A stretch of 37,627 nt of DNA from Treponema sp. UBA4692 (lineage in GTDB: Bacteria; Spirochaetota; Spirochaetia; Treponematales; Treponemataceae), in assembly GCA_002404895.1 (NCBI GenBank), contig DHKO01000007.1, positions 1-37,627 of the forward strand, read 5' to 3'. The notes beneath the pieces were generated by a model. That model was not told where the DNA came from. It saw only the letters and a program-made list of their open reading frames with translations, and did not search any database. The first letter of the stretch is position 1. Each line of letters begins with the position of its first letter. Position numbers and translations under genes: made by a program. Positions 14,993 to 23,885 of this stretch are shown piece by piece.

Positions 14993-16492
14993 ATGAAAAA
15001 AATTACGAAAGTGGCAGCTGTTTGTTTGCTCGCCGCGTTTTTTGGCGGAAATGTTTATTCGCAGTCGCAGGCAAATGCTGAAGTTGCTGGGCAGATGACA
15101 GGGGGAGCGGAAAATGCTCTTTCTGATTCAGAAAATGACGGAAAAAAGCACTGGTTTTCTGCGTTCGGCGGAATGTTGATTTTTAACTTGGGACTTGCGA
15201 CATGGAACCGCTATGTGATTGGCTCGGGCTGGGCGCAGACTGGCCCTGATGAATGGAACCGCTTTTGGGAGCGCGACTTAGCCTGGGACGATGACTGGTA
15301 CTGGACAAATTTCGTTCTTCATCCTTATCAGGGAAGCCTTTATTATATGTCGGCTCGCGGCTCAAATCTTAATGTTTTTGAGTCATTGCTTGTTACGACT
15401 GTCGGCTCGGCTTTTTGGGAATATCTTTGCGAGACAAACGCCCCTTCAAAAAATGATATGGTCTACACAACTTTAGGCGCGTTTTCTGTTGGCGAAATGA
15501 TGTACCGCCTTTCGCTCGCTGCGGACAGCAAATCTCGTCTTGCGGGCTTTGCTTTGAATCCGATGCGTCTTTGGACTGAATTTGCGACAGGTCAAAAGCC
15601 GCAGAATCCTCATGGAACAATCAATGAGCTTACTTTTAAAGTTGAGGCTGGAACTGCGTCTTCATACACGAACGTTCTCGGCTCGGATTCAAAAGTCGAT
15701 ATGACGAATTTCGACAGAAATGAAAATTATCCGATTTTCGGCGGATTTGAAGTTTTTGCGGTTTATAACGACCCTTACACAAACGACTCGAATGTTCCTT
15801 ACAGCCATTTTGAGCTGAAAATTCACACTGATGCCGGAAAAGGCTCTGGAACTGGCTCGGACTGCAATTTCAAGGAATTCGACAAGCAGGTTATGTACAA
15901 CATTGAAATTGAAAGCAACGGAATGTTGTGGTCTCGCTCGCCGGTTTTTGCAGACAACATCGACACGACTTTGGGATTCGTGATGGAATACGATTTTGAC
16001 TGGCATTCGTTCTATCTGATTTCATCGCTTGCGCCTGGACTTGCAATCAAGCAGCGCGTAAATTTTGACACAAGCCGCTTTGAGTGGCAGCTTCACGGAG
16101 CTTGGATTGCTTTGGGAACTGCGGATAATTATTATCTGAGAAGAAGTCTGCTGACTGATTATCCGGACGGAACTGTGAGATTCTACAGCTACACGACTGG
16201 CGCGCAGTCTGTCTTGAAATTGAAATACGCGACCGACAAAGGCTCGAACATCGCTTTTGATTTTCACGGATACGCGATGTATGATTTTTACAATCAGCTC
16301 AAGGACGGCGCTTCTGTGGGCTGGGAACTGATTGGAAAGGGAACTCTCAGCGCGGAAGTTGCGGTTTCAAAATATGTTCTTCTTGGAATTTCCGACCGTT
16401 TTTATGCAAAGCGCACTTTTTACAAGACAGAGCCTGATGTTTTCCAGATTTTGAATTCTGCGAGCATTTACGCAAAATGGAAGTTCCGTTAG
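14993..16492 (+). CDS. DUF3943 envelope protein, probable outer-membrane barrel
   Basis: The protein of 499 residues has a signal peptide (MKKITKVAAVCLLAAFFGG, likely cut after VYSQ). Residues about 85-190 carry the DUF3943 signature: FVLHPYQGSLYYMSARGSNL, ESLLVTTVGSAFWEYLCE, and SKNDMVYTTLGAFSVGEMMY. The C-terminal 280 residues alternate polar and aromatic residues and end in YAKWKFR, as in outer-membrane beta-barrels. Function is unknown. An ATG two codons earlier (14987) is in frame, but the predicted transcription start at about 14991-14993 favours the second ATG. Confidence 0.8.
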   Translation: MKKITKVAAVCLLAAFFGGNVYSQSQANAEVAGQMTGGAENALSDSENDGKKHWFSAFGGMLIFNLGLATWNRYVIGSGWAQTGPDEWNRFWERDLAWDDDWYWTNFVLHPYQGSLYYMSARGSNLNVFESLLVTTVGSAFWEYLCETNAPSKNDMVYTTLGAFSVGEMMYRLSLAADSKSRLAGFALNPMRLWTEFATGQKPQNPHGTINELTFKVEAGTASSYTNVLGSDSKVDMTNFDRNENYPIFGGFEVFAVYNDPYTNDSNVPYSHFELKIHTDAGKGSGTGSDCNFKEFDKQVMYNIEIESNGMLWSRSPVFADNIDTTLGFVMEYDFDWHSFYLISSLAPGLAIKQRVNFDTSRFEWQLHGAWIALGTADNYYLRRSLLTDYPDGTVRFYSYTTGAQSVLKLKYATDKGSNIAFDFHGYAMYDFYNQLKDGASVGWELIGKGTLSAEVAVSKYVLLGISDRFYAKRTFYKTEPDVFQILNSASIYAKWKFR

Positions 16493-16507
16493 AATATCTA
16501 GCGATAT

Positions 16508-17821
16508 ATGAAATTTGTTAGCACTAGAGATTCTTCGAATTCTGTAAATTTTGAAAAAGCCGTGCTTGACTGTATGCCAAAGGACGGCGGACTTTATGTT
16601 CCAAAAGATTTTGCTGATTTGCGCCGTTTTCTTTTGTATATGGACAGCCGCACTTCTTTTGCGAACATTGCCGGAACGTTGACCTCGGCGTGCATAAATG
16701 ATGAATTCTCACCGATTATTTGCGAGACAATCGCGACAAAGGCTTTTCCTTTTGCGCCGAGCTTGAAGCGTCTTGATGAAAGGCTTTTCGCGCTGGAACT
16801 TTTTCACACGCCGACTGGAAGCCACAAGGATTTTGGAATTTCCTATCTTGTGAACTGCCTTGAAACAATTCTTACGATGAACGGCGGAAATGCGGTTTTT
16901 CTTGATTCCACTGTCGGAGAACTCGGGGCGAGCCTTGCGCGTGCAATTTGCGGAAAAAAGAATCTGAAAGCTGTCTTGCTTTATCCTCGCGGATTTATGC
17001 GCGGACTTTGCGATGACGATTTTATTTGGAACGGAGGAAATGTTCTTCCGATTGAAATTGACGGAACCGAACACGACTGCCATTCTCTTGCAAGGGAATT
17101 TTTTTCAGACAGGAATCTCGTTGAAAAATACAATCTGACTGTTGCAAACACGGCGAATATCGGCCGCCTTATGCCGCAGATGTTTTTTTATCCTTATGCG
17201 TTCAGTCGCTTGAAAGAGCAGGTGAATGCGGATATTTTCTATGCGATGCCTTGCGGAAATTATTCAAACCTTGTTGCAGGACTTTACAGCTGGCGGCTTT
17301 CTCTTCCTGTAAACGGATTTATTTGTCCGGCAACTGACGAAATAAAAACGGACTTGACCGGAAACTGCCAGATTATGGACAGCCTTGTTTCTTTGAAAGA
17401 CCGTGAGAGCGCCGACCCTGCCAGCCCTTCAAATCTTGAGCGGCTTGAGGAAGTTTTTGCGTCATATTCGCTTATGCTTAAGCATTTTATTTATCCAAGC
17501 GATGTTTCTGATGAAGAGGCGGAAAAATGCAGCCGGAAACTTTTCCTTGACTACAATGTTTACGCAGATAAACCAACGAGCCGAGCGTTCGCCGCAGCTG
17601 CAGCGCGAAAAGGAATGACGGACGAGGACGAGGCTTGCACTGTTCTTGTAATGCGGGACCATCCGGCGCTTTCTTCATCATGGATTCGGCATACGATTGG
17701 CGAAGCTCCTGAAATGCCCGAGTGTGTGAGAAGCGCGCTGGCTCAAAATCATCTTGAAAATCCGCTTGTGAAAACTTCAGATGAAGTTTTGGAAATTATG
17801 AAAAAATATCTCGGAAAATAA
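16508..17821 (+). CDS. thrC: Threonine synthase-like PLP enzyme, divergent
   Basis: The 437-residue protein follows the ThrC plan: MKFVSTRDSSNSVNFEKAVL and DGGLYVP at the start, ELFHTPTGSHKDFG with the PLP lysine (Lys107), LTVANTANIGRLMPQMFFYP (about 210-229) and the phosphate-loop region FYAMPCGNYSNLVAGL. ThrC converts O-phosphohomoserine to threonine. It departs from the norm: the usual SGDTG-type motif reads DSTVGELGAS (133-142) and PSGNFGN reads PCGNYSN (248-254). It may be an altered or specialised enzyme. No Shine-Dalgarno site; TTTACG (16467) and TAGAAT (16490) end 12 bases before the ATG. Neighbouring Thr pathway genes are absent. Confidence 0.78.
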   Translation: MKFVSTRDSSNSVNFEKAVLDCMPKDGGLYVPKDFADLRRFLLYMDSRTSFANIAGTLTSACINDEFSPIICETIATKAFPFAPSLKRLDERLFALELFHTPTGSHKDFGISYLVNCLETILTMNGGNAVFLDSTVGELGASLARAICGKKNLKAVLLYPRGFMRGLCDDDFIWNGGNVLPIEIDGTEHDCHSLAREFFSDRNLVEKYNLTVANTANIGRLMPQMFFYPYAFSRLKEQVNADIFYAMPCGNYSNLVAGLYSWRLSLPVNGFICPATDEIKTDLTGNCQIMDSLVSLKDRESADPASPSNLERLEEVFASYSLMLKHFIYPSDVSDEEAEKCSRKLFLDYNVYADKPTSRAFAAAAARKGMTDEDEACTVLVMRDHPALSSSWIRHTIGEAPEMPECVRSALAQNHLENPLVKTSDEVLEIMKKYLGK

Positions 17822-17877
17822 AAAATTGCGGTTGAAGATTCCGTTGTGTTTTTAGATTTTCTGAGAGCAAAGACATA

Positions 17878-17922
17878 AGAAAGCCGGTTTCTGCAGTTTT
17901 TTTTGCAAAGCCGGCTTTTTTT
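17878..17922 (+). terminator. Terminator of the threonine synthase-like gene
   Basis: AAGCCGG (17881-17887) pairs with CCGGCTT (17911-17917), then seven T. It lies between convergent genes. Confidence 0.75.
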
Positions 17923-17927
17923 GCCTT

Positions 17928-20900
17928 TTATTTCTTTTCTTTCTTGTTTTTTTGAAGCTCCTTTTTGCCTTTTTTTGTTTCAGCTTTCGGAGATTTTTCC
18001 TTTTTCGTTTCTGATTGTTCAGATTTCAAAAATTCTTTTAAGAAAATCTCGCATTTGTACTCCGCATTTTCTTGCGCTTTATCAAGTTTTTTGAACATTT
18101 TTGAAAGTAAGGCTGCTTTTTTCGCGCTTTTTGCAAGCGAGAAAACCTCTTTTCCGAGCTTCAAAATCTCTTCCATTTTTTCCGCGTTGAACCATTTTAC
18201 GCCGCCATACTCGTTTGCGCCGGTTAAAATCCAGGCATATTTTGAGCTTACAAGATTTTGCGCAAATTCAAGGCAATCCTGATTTTCAGACTTTTCAGTG
18301 AATTTCGGTTTGCAGTTTTCAAGCAAGATAAACGCTTTTTTAAACCATTCTGAAATTTTTTCTTTTTTTTCATTCTCAGAATTCTCATTTCCTAAGAATT
18401 CTGAAATTTTTCGCTCAAGTCCCCATTCGCTTGTTTTTCCGTTTTCAGCAAGCGGAAGAAGAAGCTCGAGAAGTGAAAGATTCAGGCTCAAATCGTTTTC
18501 AGAGTCTTTGGATTTCTTTGGCAGAATGATTTTAGGAAGCTCAACGGATTTGAATTTTTGAGCTTTCTTTTTTGCGCGCGATTTTGAGTTTTTCGCAGCA
18601 TTTTTTTCTTTTTTTTCAATCCGTTCAATATTTTCGTAAAATTCTTTTTCTGCGAAAATATTTGCGAGTTTGTAGAAATCTTCAAGCGGCTTTTCAATTT
18701 CCGCTTTGTATTCTTTAAGCGTGATTTTTTTTGATTTCGGCTCCGCGTTTTTCATGCTTTCAATGAGTTTTGCAAATGCTTCGTAAAGCTCTTTGTAATG
18801 AAGCTCCTGCCATGCGATTTTTAAGTCTGGAGTTCCGCTTCCGTTCAAGAAATCACAGATTTCGCCGAGGCTTCCGTCTGTGTCTTTTTCCTGCCGGATG
18901 TCAAGAAAAACCTGAGTTTCAAATCCGTTCAATGCGATGAAAATTCCGTTCTCGCAAATCTCTTTTGATTTTCTGATGTACCAGAGATTGCTTCTCTGCT
19001 CGCGGAAAATCATATAGAAATCGTCCTCGCCCCAAAGTCCAAGTCCTTCGGAGACAGAGCGGGTTTCAAGTTTTTTGTCGTTCTCCCCTGAGCCTGTTTT
19101 TACGCTGTATTCGCAAGACTGTTTTATCCAGCCGCAGACTCGCTCGTATTTGTTATTATAGGAGACAAGTGAATATTCTGAGCCGGATTTGTTTGAATAT
19201 GCAAAAACGTTCTCGTTGACCGTGCCGTTGTTCCATACATCGTAGAACAAAAAGTCTTCCACGCCCGCGAAAATGTAGCGTTTTTTCATCAGCGGGAAGA
19301 TTTCTTTTTTGTGCCGTTCGATTAAGTATTGGTCTGGCTGCTCGTCGCGGTAGGCGCGGGTGTATTCCATTCCGTATTTTTCTTCAAATCCCTCGATTTG
19401 CCCGTGACCGAACATCGGCAAGCCCGGCATTGTAACCATCAGCGTGCAGACTCCAAAATATTTGTCGCCCTTTCCAAACTGCGCAACTGCCGTCTCTTCG
19501 TCAGGATTGTTCATAAAATTCACGTAGCGTTTTAGAATCTGCGGGTCAAACTGAATCGTGTTCTTGACGGTCTGGCGGTATTTGTAGTTTTCTTCCTTTT
19601 TGAGCATATTCATGAACGCCGAATTGTATACGCGGTGCATTCCGAGCGTTCTTGTGAAATATCCTTCCATCATCCAGAAAGCCTCGGCAAGCAAAAGCGT
19701 GTCAGGAACTTCCTTTGCGATTCTGTCAACAACTTCACGCCAGAATTCGTTTGGAATCCGTTTTTCAAATTCCGCCGCGCTAAGCGCAAATTCGCTTCTT
19801 GTCGCAATGTCTCCGCCTTTTCCCGGTTCTGGATACCAAAGCCGCTTTATGTGCTTTTTTGCGAGAACCATTGCCGCATCGAATCTGATAATCGGAAAAT
19901 TCCGCGCAACGTGAAGAATTTCCTGCATTACTTCCTCGCGCGCCTGCGGATTCAAAAAGTCAATCTGGGCTGTGTCGTTCCACGGCATTCCTGTTCCGTC
20001 GTTTCCATGGTAAATATATCGCGTGTCGCCTGTGCTTGTGTCAACACGCTTGAAAACAACTGCGCAGTCGGATTTTGCGTAGTAATGGTCTTCAAGATAA
20101 ATCGCAACACGGCTGTCGTGGCTTAAATTCGGGCCGTTGAATGTGTACTGCGGAAACGGATTGTCCTTTCTCTGCATGAACAAGTCAGGTTTTTCGACAA
20201 CCCATTTAGCGTCCATTCCTGTGTGGTTTGGAACCATGTCGCTTGCAAGTCTGATTCCTCGCTGCCAAAGCCTTGTGCGCAAATTTGAAAGCGCGTCCCA
20301 GCCGCCAAGATTCGCCGCAATTTCATAATCTTCAAGAGAATATGCCGAAGCCGCCGCTTCTGGGTTTCCGCACATCTGCTTGATTCTCTTGCTTGCGTTT
20401 GAACGCTCCCAAAGCCCGATCAGCCAAAGACCTGTAAATCCTTCGTCGCGGAGCAGGTCAAGCTCCTCATCAGGAATCTGGTTAAGACGAGAGATTTCTC
20501 TGTTGTATTTTTTTGAAAGCTGGAAAAGCCACACGAGAACTGTTTTTGCCATAAGGACAACTCGGGGCATCCATTCCTTGTCCGCGCTGAAACGCTCGTA
20601 CTCGCGCATAAGATAATCGTAATTCGGAGGCGACATATCAGGACTTCCGCCGTTTGTCGGCTTCCATTCAGGTTTCCATTCCTCCGCCAAAAGGTCGCTT
20701 CCGCCGAAAAGCCGCTTTAGCCAGTAATCTTCGCCTTCTCCGTCTCCAGGCAGAAAAAGTTCCGCCCAGTGAACGCGAACATAATTCAGCTGTTCTTGAA
20801 GATTGTCCGGCGCAAACCGAACAGGCTCTCGCAAAAATGAAATAAGGTCGTTTCCGTAGCTTCCGAATCCTGACTGGCTTTTGAAAAACGCCTGAATCTC

Positions 20901-21476
20901 GCTCCAGATTTTCTTGAAGTCAAAATCGGAATTTTCTTTTAGTTTTGAGTCGTCAAAAAGCGGATAAAAAGGCTTGAACGCAGGATTTTCGTTGTCGAGG
21001 CAAAGCATTATCAGCTCTTCAAGCGTCTGCTCGCGGTTTGTTCTGATTCTGCCGGTTTTTCGCTCCGTAAGCTCAGTGTTAAGATATTCTTCTATTGAGC
21101 ATTTTCCTTTATAGACATCGACTGGCGGAAATTCCTCACAGAATTTTGTTAAAAGCAAATCGATTTTTTCTTTTCCGAAGTCTTTTTCAAGTTTTGAAAG
21201 AAGATTTTTGAAAGCATCGGCATTTTTGTGGCGTCGGTAAGTGTAGCAGGCAAGATGAAAAATTTCGTCGAGCAAGCCCATCGCATTTAAAGTTCCTGCT
21301 GAAATTTGGGACAGATTGTTCTTTTCAAGATATTCATTGAATTTTGTCTGAAAAGCGCGCACGGCCGAAATATTCGCTAAAATAACGTTTCCGCTAGAAG
21401 CAAAAAGTCCATCAGAAAAGCTGCACGCATCCCGAACAGTTTTAGAAATATGAAATTCGTTGTGCGAGAAAAACAT
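17928..21476 (-). CDS. Large GH13 alpha-amylase-family protein
   Basis: The 1182-residue protein has a GH13 barrel in the middle. Region I is DMVPNH (413-418), region II RFDAAMV with nucleophile Asp533, region III LLAEAF with acid/base Glu598, region IV FMNNPDEE (654-661) with Asp659 as stabiliser; the His usual before that Asp is Pro here. MPGLPMFGHGQIEGFEEKYG follows. An N-terminal extension of about 330 residues and a Lys/Glu-rich C-terminus (about 920-1182, predicted helical, ending in KKEKK) are unassigned. No signal peptide, so it is likely cytosolic, acting on glycogen or maltodextrin-like glucans. No clear Shine-Dalgarno site. Confidence 0.85.
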   Translation of the reverse strand: MFFSHNEFHISKTVRDACSFSDGLFASSGNVILANISAVRAFQTKFNEYLEKNNLSQISAGTLNAMGLLDEIFHLACYTYRRHKNADAFKNLLSKLEKDFGKEKIDLLLTKFCEEFPPVDVYKGKCSIEEYLNTELTERKTGRIRTNREQTLEELIMLCLDNENPAFKPFYPLFDDSKLKENSDFDFKKIWSEIQAFFKSQSGFGSYGNDLISFLREPVRFAPDNLQEQLNYVRVHWAELFLPGDGEGEDYWLKRLFGGSDLLAEEWKPEWKPTNGGSPDMSPPNYDYLMREYERFSADKEWMPRVVLMAKTVLVWLFQLSKKYNREISRLNQIPDEELDLLRDEGFTGLWLIGLWERSNASKRIKQMCGNPEAAASAYSLEDYEIAANLGGWDALSNLRTRLWQRGIRLASDMVPNHTGMDAKWVVEKPDLFMQRKDNPFPQYTFNGPNLSHDSRVAIYLEDHYYAKSDCAVVFKRVDTSTGDTRYIYHGNDGTGMPWNDTAQIDFLNPQAREEVMQEILHVARNFPIIRFDAAMVLAKKHIKRLWYPEPGKGGDIATRSEFALSAAEFEKRIPNEFWREVVDRIAKEVPDTLLLAEAFWMMEGYFTRTLGMHRVYNSAFMNMLKKEENYKYRQTVKNTIQFDPQILKRYVNFMNNPDEETAVAQFGKGDKYFGVCTLMVTMPGLPMFGHGQIEGFEEKYGMEYTRAYRDEQPDQYLIERHKKEIFPLMKKRYIFAGVEDFLFYDVWNNGTVNENVFAYSNKSGSEYSLVSYNNKYERVCGWIKQSCEYSVKTGSGENDKKLETRSVSEGLGLWGEDDFYMIFREQRSNLWYIRKSKEICENGIFIALNGFETQVFLDIRQEKDTDGSLGEICDFLNGSGTPDLKIAWQELHYKELYEAFAKLIESMKNAEPKSKKITLKEYKAEIEKPLEDFYKLANIFAEKEFYENIERIEKKEKNAAKNSKSRAKKKAQKFKSVELPKIILPKKSKDSENDLSLNLSLLELLLPLAENGKTSEWGLERKISEFLGNENSENEKKEKISEWFKKAFILLENCKPKFTEKSENQDCLEFAQNLVSSKYAWILTGANEYGGVKWFNAEKMEEILKLGKEVFSLAKSAKKAALLSKMFKKLDKAQENAEYKCEIFLKEFLKSEQSETKKEKSPKAETKKGKKELQKNKKEKK

Positions 21477-21514
21477 AAAAAGCCCCCGGCGGAAAATATT
21501 TTGTAATTCTTAAA

Positions 21515-21523
21515 ATTATATCA
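21515..21523 (-). promoter_or_regulatory. Extended -10 promoter of the GH13 gene
   Basis: On the minus strand TGATATAAT is an extended -10 with a consensus TATAAT, giving a leader of about 30 bases. The -35 is poor (CACGAT). Confidence 0.55.
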
Positions 21524-21548
21524 TAGATTTTCAGAATATCGTGCTTTT

Positions 21549-22592
21549 TTATTCAATAAAACCGTATTTCCAGTGCCAGACCGGCTTTGCAAGTTTATAG
21601 CTGAAAGGCTGCCTTTTCTCAAAATCTGGAAGCCATTCTGTGTCCTGGCACAAATCCTGATAAAAAAGATAGTCAAAATCATACGCTTCTATTAAATCGC
21701 GCAAGTCCTTGTCTTCCTGCGTGTTTACAAGCCTGTTTTCTATAGAAGACAACGCTTTTTTCCGTTTTGAAAGCTCTTCGTCGCTTCCTTTAAAAGGAAC
21801 TGGCGTGTACTGGCTCATCAGCGAAATTATCGCTTTTTTGTCCGCATTATGTTTAAGCCAGTCAAGAACGTCCGCTGTTTCAAAGAATTTCCCGGGCAAA
21901 AAAAGATGGCGCACAATCACGCCGGAGATAATTTTGTCTTTTGTGATTTTTTCGCCGTTTATGATTTTCTCTTCCTGAACAAGTTTCAATGGATTATGTG
22001 AAATCATCCAGGAAATCGCTTCTTTCGCCTTTTCAGGATAATCTTTCGCCTGGCATAAATTCTGCGAAAGTTCCGCGCTTAAAGTTTTCAAGTCCGGAAG
22101 ATAAATCGAAACAAGCCCTTCAAGCATTTTAAGAGACTCAACGTCGTCATATCCGCTCGAATTCCAGCATACAGGAATTTTTAGCCCGCGTTTTTTAGCC
22201 TCAGAAAGCCCCTCCGCAATCGCTGGAATGTGGTGGCTTCCCGTAACGAGATTTATATTTTCCGCACCAGCCGCTTCGAGCCTCAGGCAAATTTCAGCGA
22301 ATTCTTCTTTTGTGATTTCCGCGCCCATTCCCTGCTGGCTAATCTGATAATTTTGGCAGAACGCGCATCTCAGATTGCAGCCGGTCAAAAAAATCGTTCC
22401 GCTTCCGTTGTGGACAGTCAAAAGCGGCTCTTCGCCAAAGTGCAGGCACGCCACCGCAGCCCTGATTTTTTCGCTTTCCCTGCAAAATCCTGCGTGGCTC
22501 TGCGGCGATTTTTCCGTGCGGTCAATTCCGCATTTTCTCGGGCATTGAAGGCATTTCGAATAAAATTTATCCGAACAAAAATTCTGATTCAA
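21549..22592 (-). CDS. PflX-like radical SAM Fe-S protein
   Basis: The 347-residue protein has a Cys-rich start (CLQCPRKCGIDR, with a later FCRES) and the radical SAM cluster motif GCNLRCAFCQN (Cys72, Cys76, Cys79), followed by INLVTGSHHIPAI. This layout is that of the PflX group, related to pyruvate formate-lyase activating enzymes but of unproven function. It should bind a 4Fe-4S cluster and S-adenosylmethionine in the cytosol. The start is TTG at 22592, directly after the TAA of the upstream gene (TAATTG), with GAGG 11 bases before; translation is probably coupled. A true pflA lies elsewhere (26494). Confidence 0.82.
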   Translation of the reverse strand: MNQNFCSDKFYSKCLQCPRKCGIDRTEKSPQSHAGFCRESEKIRAAVACLHFGEEPLLTVHNGSGTIFLTGCNLRCAFCQNYQISQQGMGAEITKEEFAEICLRLEAAGAENINLVTGSHHIPAIAEGLSEAKKRGLKIPVCWNSSGYDDVESLKMLEGLVSIYLPDLKTLSAELSQNLCQAKDYPEKAKEAISWMISHNPLKLVQEEKIINGEKITKDKIISGVIVRHLFLPGKFFETADVLDWLKHNADKKAIISLMSQYTPVPFKGSDEELSKRKKALSSIENRLVNTQEDKDLRDLIEAYDFDYLFYQDLCQDTEWLPDFEKRQPFSYKLAKPVWHWKYGFIE

Positions 22593-23000
22593 TTAAATTG
22601 CGCCTCTGTCAAGCAAAACGCCCATCATATTTTGAAGCGTGTCCAAATCAAGCTCTTCGCTCGCTTCATCAACAAAGCCCTTCAAATTTTCAAAGTCCTC
22701 ATCTGAAAGACTGTCAAAACTTTCATCGTCGATATTGTCAACAAAACACTGAAACGCCTTGATTTTTTCGATATTAACTTCTGTCGGCTCGTTTTCCGGA
22801 TTTTCAGATGCCAAAATGTACTTGTCAAGCCAATAATCCGAAAGCGAAGTTGCAAGCACGCCCAAATTTGGATTGTTCCGCGCGAAAAGCTTTGCAATTT
22901 CCGTGCAGGCTCTTTTTCCGTCGTATCGGCCGCCATTGTTTGCCCGGTCGTATTTTATTATTCTTTTTATGTCTGATAAAAATTTCTCAATTTGTGTCAT
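22593..23000 (-). CDS. Conserved-looking hypothetical protein upstream of PflX
   Basis: The 135-residue acidic protein starts MTQIEKFLSDIKRIIKYDR and contains GGRYDGKRACTEIAKLFARN; the C-terminal half is strongly acidic and helical (SLSDEDFENLKGFVDEASEE, DLDTLQNMMGVLLD). No motif is recognised. The ATG at 23000 is chosen over an in-frame start at 23123, because the upstream extension is Lys-rich non-coding-like sequence and a good promoter ends 7 bases before 23000. It forms an operon with the radical SAM gene. Confidence 0.62.
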   Translation of the reverse strand: MTQIEKFLSDIKRIIKYDRANNGGRYDGKRACTEIAKLFARNNPNLGVLATSLSDYWLDKYILASENPENEPTEVNIEKIKAFQCFVDNIDDESFDSLSDEDFENLKGFVDEASEELDLDTLQNMMGVLLDRGAI

Positions 23001-23007
23001 ATCTTCA

Positions 23008-23035
23008 ATTATAATGTTTTTTTTGAATCTGTTAA
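23008..23035 (-). promoter_or_regulatory. Promoter of the hypothetical-PflX operon, leaderless layout
   Basis: On the minus strand TTAACA (23030-23035), 16 bases, consensus TATAAT (23008-23013), then 7 bases to the ATG at 23000. No Shine-Dalgarno site. Confidence 0.65.
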
Positions 23036-23160
23036 AGCAAGATGTTTTTCCATTTTTTCGCGTTTTCGCGAAATGTTCTTTCTTATGATTTTTTCTTTTT
23101 TGGACGGACTTTTGCTTGAGCATTCAATGTTTTTCTTGAGCAAAGCGTCAGTGCTGAAAA

Positions 23161-23311
23161 ACAAGCCCAGCTTTCCGCGGTGCGCTAACGCTTATTCTTC
23201 CGCTTCGCTTGGCTTCGCCTTCGTTTCGCTCCAGAACTTCGCCGCTCCAATCTGGCGTAGCATTATGATTCGCTTCGTAAAAGTGCAAAATTTGGACTAG
23301 AAAATTCTAGT
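23161..23311. repeat. GC-rich TTCGCTTCG-type block and a palindrome
   Basis: 23161-23280 iterates CGCTTCGCTTGG, TTCGCCTTCG and TTTCGCTCC type words, like the islet at 6098-6290. At 23296-23311 ACTAGAA and TTCTAGT form a palindrome with 2 central bases, about 20 bases before the ptsN -35, possibly an operator. The 23001-23366 gap holds no gene I can support. Confidence 0.4.
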
Positions 23312-23331
23312 TTATTTTTAATTTAAAAAAC

Positions 23332-23360
23332 TTGACTTTTCTAATAAGGGAATTTACACT
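23332..23360 (+). promoter_or_regulatory. Promoter of the PTS EIIA gene, leaderless layout
   Basis: TTGACT (23332-23337), 17 bases, TACACT (23355-23360), then 6 bases to the ATG at 23367. No Shine-Dalgarno site. Confidence 0.65.
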
Positions 23361-23366
23361 TTATCT

Positions 23367-23813
23367 ATGGACTTAAAAACTGTATTAACACCTGACACTG
23401 TAGAACTTCATCTCAAAGGTAAAACAAAAGAAGAAATTATCGATGAGATGCTGGATATTCTCGTTAAGGCTGGAAAGGTAACTGACAAAGCTACCGCTCG
23501 CGAATGTGTTCTCGACCGTGAACGCAAAATGTCAACAGGCATGAAGCACGGAATTGCAATTCCGCACGGAAAAACAGACACAGTTTCTGATTTGGTTGCG
23601 TGCATCGGTATTTCTGACAATCCAGTTGATTTTGATTCTTTGGATCAGGAACCTTGCCGTATTTTTATTATGACTCTTTCTCCAGTCAACAAAACTGGAC
23701 CTCATCTTCAGTTCTTGGCAGAAGTTAGCCTGCTTTTCAAGAGCGCGGAAAAACGTGCTCAAATCTTGAATACACAAGACAAGGCTGAAGTAATCAAGAT
23801 TCTTACTGAATAG
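23367..23813 (+). CDS. PTS EIIA domain protein (Ntr/Fru family)
   Basis: The 148-residue single-domain protein has the EIIA-fructose/nitrogen fold signature: STGMKHGIAIPHGKTD with phosphorylated His67 in IPHGK, and GPHLQFLAEVSLLFK near residue 112. EIIA(Ntr)-type proteins take phosphate from HPr or NPr and often act as regulators rather than sugar transporters. No EIIB or EIIC gene is adjacent, which favours a regulatory PtsN-like role; that is inference. The ATG lies 7 bases after the -10 box and there is no Shine-Dalgarno site. A terminator follows at once. Confidence 0.85.
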   Translation: MDLKTVLTPDTVELHLKGKTKEEIIDEMLDILVKAGKVTDKATARECVLDRERKMSTGMKHGIAIPHGKTDTVSDLVACIGISDNPVDFDSLDQEPCRIFIMTLSPVNKTGPHLQFLAEVSLLFKSAEKRAQILNTQDKAEVIKILTE

Positions 23814-23836
23814 AGTCGTTTCATAAAACTTTTGGG

Positions 23837-23868
23837 AATCTCTACCATTGCGTAGAGATTTTTTTTTG
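23837..23868 (+). terminator. Terminator of the EIIA gene
   Basis: AATCTCTAC and GTAGAGATT make a perfect 9-bp stem with a 6-base loop, followed by seven T. Confidence 0.92.
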
Positions 23869-23885
23869 TCTAAAATAATTTCATT

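Noticed and set aside
19600..20126. Overlapping plus-strand frames of 104 and 163 residues
   Set aside because: Both are opposite the catalytic barrel of the GH13 gene, which has clear motifs; no independent support.
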